Shown piece by piece: positions 51,558 through 56,369 of a DNA stretch of 56,369 nt; position 1 is the stretch's first letter, and every line of letters begins with the position of its first letter. The translations under genes and the position numbers were made by a program. Under the pieces are notes generated by a model. That model did not search any database and was not told the DNA's origin. It was given only the letters and a program-made list of their open reading frames with translations. Source of the DNA: Armatimonadota bacterium (GTDB lineage: Bacteria; Armatimonadota; UBA5829; DSUL01); contig JADLDK010000063.1 of NCBI GenBank assembly GCA_020846715.1, positions 1-56,369 of the forward strand. Reading direction: 5' to 3'.

Positions 51558-52346
51558 ATGCCGGAGTCGTTAGACAGATTTGTTGAGATTGTCGCGGCTC
51601 TGCGCGCTCCCGGGGGCTGTCCGTGGGACCGCAAACAGACGCATGAGTCGCTGAAGCGCTACTTCGTGGAGGAGACCTACGAGGCGCTGCAGGCGATTGA
51701 CGATCAGGACGACGCGGGGCTTTCGGAAGAGCTTGGCGACGTACTGCTTCAGATCGGGTTGCATGCGCAGATCGCCAGTGAGCGCGGCAGTTTTGAGATT
51801 GACGACGTCGTGCAGGGCATTAACGAGAAGCTGATCCGACGCCATCCACACGTCTTTGCGGAAGTCGAGGTGGATAGCGCGGAGGAGGTGCTGGTCAACT
51901 GGGAGGCGATCAAACGCCAGGAGAAGAACGCATCTGAACTGGACAGCGCGCTGTCGGGAGTGCCGCAGGCGCTTCCGGCGCTGCTTCTGGCGATGGAGGT
52001 GTCGAAGAAGGCAGCCAAGCAGGGCTTTGAATGGCCGGATATGCAGGGCGTTGTGGCCAAGATGCGCGAGGAGGTGGAGGAGCTGGACGCAGAACTCCGC
52101 GCGCCCTCTCTGGATAGCCAACGCATTGCGGATGAGCTGGGAGACCTGCTCTTCACTGTTGTGAATGTAGCGCGATGGGCGAAGGTGGACCCGGAAGATG
52201 CGCTGCGGCGAATGGTGCGCCGCTTTACCGAGCGCTTCAAAGCGATGGAAGAGCGCGCCCGAGCCGCTGGTCTGGCCCTGCAAAAGCTGACGCCGGAGGA
52301 GTGGGAGGACCTGTGGCAAAGCTCCAAACGCGCTGAGAAGGTTTGA
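51558..52346 (+). CDS. mazG: MazG nucleoside triphosphate pyrophosphohydrolase
   Basis: This 262-residue protein hydrolyses NTPs to NMPs and pyrophosphate and limits (p)ppGpp or damaged nucleotides. The first MazG domain has GGCPWDRKQTHESLKRYFVEE and EELGDVLLQIGLHAQIA, with the E-x2-E...E-x2-D metal motif. The second has EEVEELDAELRAPS and DELGDLLFTVVNVARWA. The two-domain length is typical. It begins 2 bases after the previous stop. It probably works as housekeeping. Confidence 0.93.
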   Translation: MPESLDRFVEIVAALRAPGGCPWDRKQTHESLKRYFVEETYEALQAIDDQDDAGLSEELGDVLLQIGLHAQIASERGSFEIDDVVQGINEKLIRRHPHVFAEVEVDSAEEVLVNWEAIKRQEKNASELDSALSGVPQALPALLLAMEVSKKAAKQGFEWPDMQGVVAKMREEVEELDAELRAPSLDSQRIADELGDLLFTVVNVARWAKVDPEDALRRMVRRFTERFKAMEERARAAGLALQKLTPEEWEDLWQSSKRAEKV

Positions 52347-52443
52347 GATACAGCTAACGACCTCAGACGGTCGAAGAAGGGTTGTGCGCGGTGAGGCGTG
52401 AGAAGGCAGTGGTGAAGCGGAGCAACCTCAAAAACTTGCCTCT

Positions 52444-55400
52444 TTAGTTGACCATCCGCACGGTCTGGCGGGCCAGCTTTGCGGGCATGGAGTAGCGCAG
52501 ACGAAAGACGAAGCTGATCGGGCGCGCGCCCTGGTGGCTCACGTAGTCGGCGGGACCCAGGTAGAAGTACGGGTTTGCGAGACCGGAGGTCGCCCTGTTC
52601 TCGCGCACAAAAAGCAGGATAGTGTGCCCGGTTTCGCGGTGATGGATATAGCGTTGGCCTACCGGGCTTTCGGGCGTGGTAGTGCTTTGAGACTGCCAGT
52701 GAAACAGCTCCGGACTGATGGCGTAGTCCTCGTACATGGTAGTTGGGGAGTAGTCAGTTTCAGTCTTATTGAGGGTGATGAAAAAGAGGTCCGCCTTCTG
52801 TTCGCGCAGGTAGAGAACGCCTTCCCGCATGGACGGCTGGGCCTCCAGAGTCCAATGGCCAACGCCAGCCAGAATCTCATCGCGTGTGTACTGGCAATGC
52901 AAATCCAGCGGGCAGAAGAATGGAAGCTCCGGGCGTTTGCGTACGCTGTCAATCTGCTCCTTGCGATAGTCCAGCAGCTCCAACAGCTCACCCATGTGCG
53001 CTGGGTTCTGGCGCAACCGCGCATCACAAGCTCTCAGGTCCCCTGGCAAGGCGTCTCTTGACCACAGCGACATGTGCATCATCGTCAGAAGTCTGGCGCA
53101 TTCTTCAGAGTAGGTCGTCTGAGGATGGGTCGCAGCGTTGTGGACACAGGCGATAACTGACGGGCTATCCGTGTGTTGGAGCCGCCGCAAACCACGCGCG
53201 AGCAGTGGCTCATCTGGCTCGCTCAGGCCGGGTAGCCATCCCGCTTCATGGCAAAGTCGCGTGTACGTAACCTTTCGGCGATAGATGTCATCTGACTGGA
53301 GCTGGGCATAACTCAGGAACTGAGCGAGGGATGGACGCCCTCCGATGCTGTCGCCTGCAGCCCGCACTTCGTCTGCAAGCGATGCTGTGTTGCGCTGGAT
53401 GTTTTGCCGAATGTTGTCCAGCACGTACTTGCGAGCAAACCGTTCTAGCTGGATCGTGCAGCCCGCGGGCAGATGAGGAAATCCCCGGCTGACCTGAGTC
53501 GCTACACTTTGAGTCGCGTCACCCATCAACGCCCGGAAGCGCAGGTCGTAGCGGAAGTTTTTGTGCGCGTGACCGATGAAGTCCAGCACAGTAAGGCACT
53601 CTTTGTCATCCTGAAGACGCAGGCCACGGCCAAGCTGCTGGAGAAAGACGGTCAGGCTCTCAGTGGGTCGAAGAAACAGAACCGTGTCAACCTCAGGTAT
53701 GTCCACACCTTCGTTATAGAGGTCTACGGTACAGATAAAATTGATCTTCCGCTCGCGAAGCTGGCCTTGAACTGCCCGGCGCTCATCCCTTGGAGAATCC
53801 GCCGACAGCGCAATCGCGGGAATACCGGCCAGCCGGAGTTGTTCCGCCATAAACTGCGCATGTCGGATGCTAGCGCAAAACGCAAGCCCTCTCGCCTCGC
53901 AAGGATCGAGAAGAATCTTGTGCATGCTTCTAATCACGAGACCCGCTCGCTCTGTCTGCGATAGCAACGCGGTAAGCTCGTTCAGGTCGTAGCCCCCGCG
54001 CTGCCAGCGCAACCCGCTCAGGTCCACCTCATCACTGATTCCGAAATACTGAAACGGGCACAGCAGCTTGCGGTTGATGGCATCTGGCAGCCGTATCTCG
54101 GAGGTGATATGGCCGCCAAAGTAGTGCAGGATATCTTCCTGATCTGTGCGCTCAGGTGTTGCAGTCAGGCCCAGTAGCACCTTTGGACGCACATGACTCA
54201 GAAGCCGCTCATAGGTAGGAGCGGCGGAATGATGAAACTCATCTACCACGACGTAGTCGTAGAAATCCGGCGGAAGTTGATCCATCTCCTGGGAGTTCCA
54301 CGACTGAATCGAGCAGAAAAGATGCTCATCCTGCCCTGGCCGGGCGCCGCCTACCAGCTTATCCCCGAAGTTATTGTTGCGTAGCACAGCGCGAAAGGTG
54401 TGCAAGCTCTGATTCAGGATCTCCTCGCGGTGAGCAATGAAGAGGAGCCGCTTCCGTGCTGCGCTTTCGCACCAGCGACGGTAGTCAAAAGCTGCGATCA
54501 TGGTTTTTCCTGTTCCCGTCGCCGCCACTACAAGTTGACGCTCACGGCCGCTAACGTCGCGCTCCGCCTGAAGTTTGTCCAGAATCTCCTGCTGGAAGGG
54601 ATAAGGTCTCAGATCAAAAAACGTGTCGACAGTGCCGGCGTCGCGCGTCTGCTCGTGGCGCAACGCGACCTGCAGGCGCTCCCGCTGCTCCGGAGAATAG
54701 AGCACAAACTCCGGGTCTTGCCAGTAGGTCTCGAAGGTCCCGCTGATCTTTTCCCAGAGCCCGGGGCTCTCATACTGGCTGACCTTCACACTCCACTCCA
54801 GGCCATCTGTTATGGCGGGGCGCGTCAGGTTCGCCGAGCCGATGTAGGAGGTCCCGAAACCGGTTTCCCGGTGAAAGGTGTAAGACTTGGCGTGGAGACG
54901 AGTCCGCTCGGTGTCGAAGGTCAGCCTGACCTGTGTGTTTGGTAGCTCCGCGAGAAAGTCAACGGCTTTCAGATCCGTTGCGCCCATATAACTGGTGGTG
55001 ATCACGCGCAGGCGCGTGTGTTCCCGCTCGGTGAATCGGACAAGCTCATTCTCCATCGTGCGGATGCCGCTCCACTTGATGAAGGAGCAGAGGATGTCCA
55101 GACGATCTGCGCTCTCCAGCTCCTTGCTGAGTTGGGAGAGCAGGCTTGGATCCAGACGGGTCCCTGTCAGCAGACATGCGGTGGTAAGGGGGGTATCCGG
55201 CCTGAGCCGCTGCGGCCCCTTCTGACGCTTGATCTCAAGGAGTTTGCGCGCCGGTCGCGCCAGATCGTTGCCCTCTGCGCCCTGCAAAAGGCCGATGATT
55301 TGATTGCAGAGAGCTATCTGCGCATCCAGCTTCTTGCCGGCGCCCTCCGCAGCGATCTGGAGGGCTTGGCCGATGGCGTGCTTCAGATGCTGCGCCAGCA

Positions 55401-55524
55401 CCTGGTGGCTGTCCCCGACTTCCAGTTCCATGCACTGGGCTTCCAGAAGCGGGTTCAGGGCTTCAAGCTCGCCTGCTAGCGCGAGGGTTACAACCTGTTC
55501 GTAGAGTCCTTCTTTAAGAGGCAT
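52444..55524 (-). CDS. PLD-DEAD/DEAH helicase fusion protein
   Basis: This 1026-residue protein joins several domains. Residues about 110-260 form a phospholipase D-type nuclease fold, with HAKSYTFHRETGFGTSYIGS (His-x-Lys) and SANLTRPAI. The helicase follows: Walker A AATGTGKT, DEFHHS (motif II), LGLTATPERTD (motif III), then TVDLYNEGVDIP and LQQLGRGLRLQD (motif VI). The C-terminal ~350 residues resemble the DUF3427 region. Such fusions are thought to process or degrade DNA and occur in mobile and defence-related contexts. It lies beside the CRISPR array on the same strand, so a defence role is suggested by position only. Confidence 0.85.
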   Translation of the reverse strand: MPLKEGLYEQVVTLALAGELEALNPLLEAQCMELEVGDSHQVLAQHLKHAIGQALQIAAEGAGKKLDAQIALCNQIIGLLQGAEGNDLARPARKLLEIKRQKGPQRLRPDTPLTTACLLTGTRLDPSLLSQLSKELESADRLDILCSFIKWSGIRTMENELVRFTEREHTRLRVITTSYMGATDLKAVDFLAELPNTQVRLTFDTERTRLHAKSYTFHRETGFGTSYIGSANLTRPAITDGLEWSVKVSQYESPGLWEKISGTFETYWQDPEFVLYSPEQRERLQVALRHEQTRDAGTVDTFFDLRPYPFQQEILDKLQAERDVSGRERQLVVAATGTGKTMIAAFDYRRWCESAARKRLLFIAHREEILNQSLHTFRAVLRNNNFGDKLVGGARPGQDEHLFCSIQSWNSQEMDQLPPDFYDYVVVDEFHHSAAPTYERLLSHVRPKVLLGLTATPERTDQEDILHYFGGHITSEIRLPDAINRKLLCPFQYFGISDEVDLSGLRWQRGGYDLNELTALLSQTERAGLVIRSMHKILLDPCEARGLAFCASIRHAQFMAEQLRLAGIPAIALSADSPRDERRAVQGQLRERKINFICTVDLYNEGVDIPEVDTVLFLRPTESLTVFLQQLGRGLRLQDDKECLTVLDFIGHAHKNFRYDLRFRALMGDATQSVATQVSRGFPHLPAGCTIQLERFARKYVLDNIRQNIQRNTASLADEVRAAGDSIGGRPSLAQFLSYAQLQSDDIYRRKVTYTRLCHEAGWLPGLSEPDEPLLARGLRRLQHTDSPSVIACVHNAATHPQTTYSEECARLLTMMHMSLWSRDALPGDLRACDARLRQNPAHMGELLELLDYRKEQIDSVRKRPELPFFCPLDLHCQYTRDEILAGVGHWTLEAQPSMREGVLYLREQKADLFFITLNKTETDYSPTTMYEDYAISPELFHWQSQSTTTPESPVGQRYIHHRETGHTILLFVRENRATSGLANPYFYLGPADYVSHQGARPISFVFRLRYSMPAKLARQTVRMVN

Positions 55525-55689
55525 GGGCCAATTTTACCAGGCGAAGGCCGGAAACGGAAGGTTGGGCGCAAACGGGCGTACCAATTCTAGCCGGTCAGAG
55601 GGCGGGAATGAGGAAGTCGTTTGTGGCGTCGGAGGCGGATACGGTTATACGCAGGCGGCTGTGGGGCTCGGATCGCACTTTGCCTCGAA

Positions 55690-56369
55690 GTTTCAATCCA
55701 CACCGCCCCCGAAGGGGCGATGCAACTAGCGCTGCCGCCCAGGTGCAGCCGATCGACGCGTTTCAATCCACACCGCCCCCGAAGGGGCGATGCAACGATG
55801 TTTACGCATTTTGATTGCAGGGTAGGCAAGTTTCAATCCACACCGCCCCCGAAGGGGCGATGCAACAGGAAGCGGAAAACATGCTTCCTTTAGCGCGCGT
55901 TTCAATCCACACCGCCCCCGAAGGGGCGATGCAACCACTGCCCCGTCCCCATCTCGGGTGGGGCATTACGTTTCAATCCACACCGCCCCCGAAGGGGCGA
56001 TGCAACCACCTTCAGACGGTCTCGTGTCCGAGTGTCATAGTTTCAATCCACACCGCCCCCGAAGGGGCGATGCAACAATGTAGCATACAGCTGCAGAGTG
56101 TACAGGGTTGTTTCAATCCACACCGCCCCCGAAGGGGCGATGCAACACAGCACCAATACGAAGAAAGAGGAAAACCCATGTTTCAATCCACACCGCCCCC
56201 GAAGGGGCGATGCAACCGAACCCTTCTCTGAAGCAGTCGCAGTCGAATACGTTTCAATCCACACCGCCCCCGAAGGGGCGATGCAACGGAGTCCGAGCTT
56301 TCAAGCTCGTATCCACAGCGGTCGTTTCAATCCACACCGCCCCCGAAGGGGCGATGCAACGACGTCAGA
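55690..56369 (-). CRISPR. CRISPR array, ten repeats visible, running off the right edge
   Basis: The 37-bp repeats are at 55690, 55760, 55830, 55899, 55970, 56040, 56110, 56180, 56251 and 56324, each identical. Nine complete spacers of 32-36 bp lie between them; a tenth begins at 56361 and is cut by the window end. Read on the minus strand, each repeat holds CGCCCC-TTCG-GGGGCG, a stem with UUCG loop, and ends GTGTGGATTGAAAC, the handle typical of type I/III systems. This favours minus-strand transcription from a leader beyond the right edge. The left flank (55600-55689) is not AT-rich. No cas gene is in the window. Confidence 0.97.

Overview
The window looks like a chromosomal segment of a diderm (Gram-negative-type) bacterium with fairly GC-rich DNA. 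A Wza-like SLBB polysaccharide exporter, an ECF sigma/anti-sigma pair, CheY/CheX-type proteins, a Fur-family pair and many NTG starts fit that. The mix of TIM-barrel sugar isomerases, Gfo/Idh oxidoreductase, ROK protein and repeated VCBS/TPR proteins recalls Armatimonadota-like lineages, but this is only an impression. No rRNA or tRNA gene was recognised.

Layout. 1-4141: end of a TPR-like gene, a secreted TPR protein and a sensor histidine kinase. 4254-9539: murJ lipid II flippase, a DMT permease and a sugar isomerase (minus strand), then a tiny acidic protein, galT and a small membrane protein in an overlapping operon. 9778-13165: ECF sigma factor, zinc-type anti-sigma factor and a secreted TPR protein, all overlapping. 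13279-17643: a six-hairpin glycosidase-like protein, a CPXCG protein, a CheX-like/CheY-like pair and a LysM membrane protein. 18043-19588: two tandem paralogous sugar isomerases. 19665-31481: an exopolysaccharide locus (O-antigen ligase-like protein, two glycosyltransferases, gmd, fcl, GDP-mannose 3,5-epimerase, UDP-sugar dehydrogenase, large SLBB exporter). The three GDP-sugar enzymes would make GDP-L-fucose and GDP-L-galactose from GDP-mannose. The dehydrogenase would supply a uronic acid, and the ligase/exporter would assemble and export the polymer.

31665-36703: secreted alpha-amylase overlapping a Fur-family regulator, then a ROK protein and a Gfo/Idh oxidoreductase. 36704-37431: inverted-repeat-bounded ~102 bp elements followed by AT-richer DNA with small ORFs, a minus-strand terminator and an operator. 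37432-38412: an SdpR/SdpI-like autorepressor/immunity pair. 38479-43674: matrixin-type metalloprotease with FG-GAP repeats, a structured intergenic region with a strong promoter, and a two-GAF histidine kinase/response regulator operon. 43848-52346: AEC permease, PcrA helicase, a second Fur-family gene, an unpartnered NrfH-like tetraheme protein, rsmG, a double-SIS MurQ/GKRP-like protein and mazG. 52444-56369: a PLD-helicase fusion beside a CRISPR array (10 repeats visible, running off the right edge, no cas genes in view).

The most unusual signals are the 41111-41335 transcript candidate (near-consensus promoter, 10-nt Shine-Dalgarno, tiny ORF and a train of hairpins), the small-ORF/antisense region upstream of sdpR, the long structured leader upstream of the UDP-sugar dehydrogenase, and the leaderless murJ promoter.
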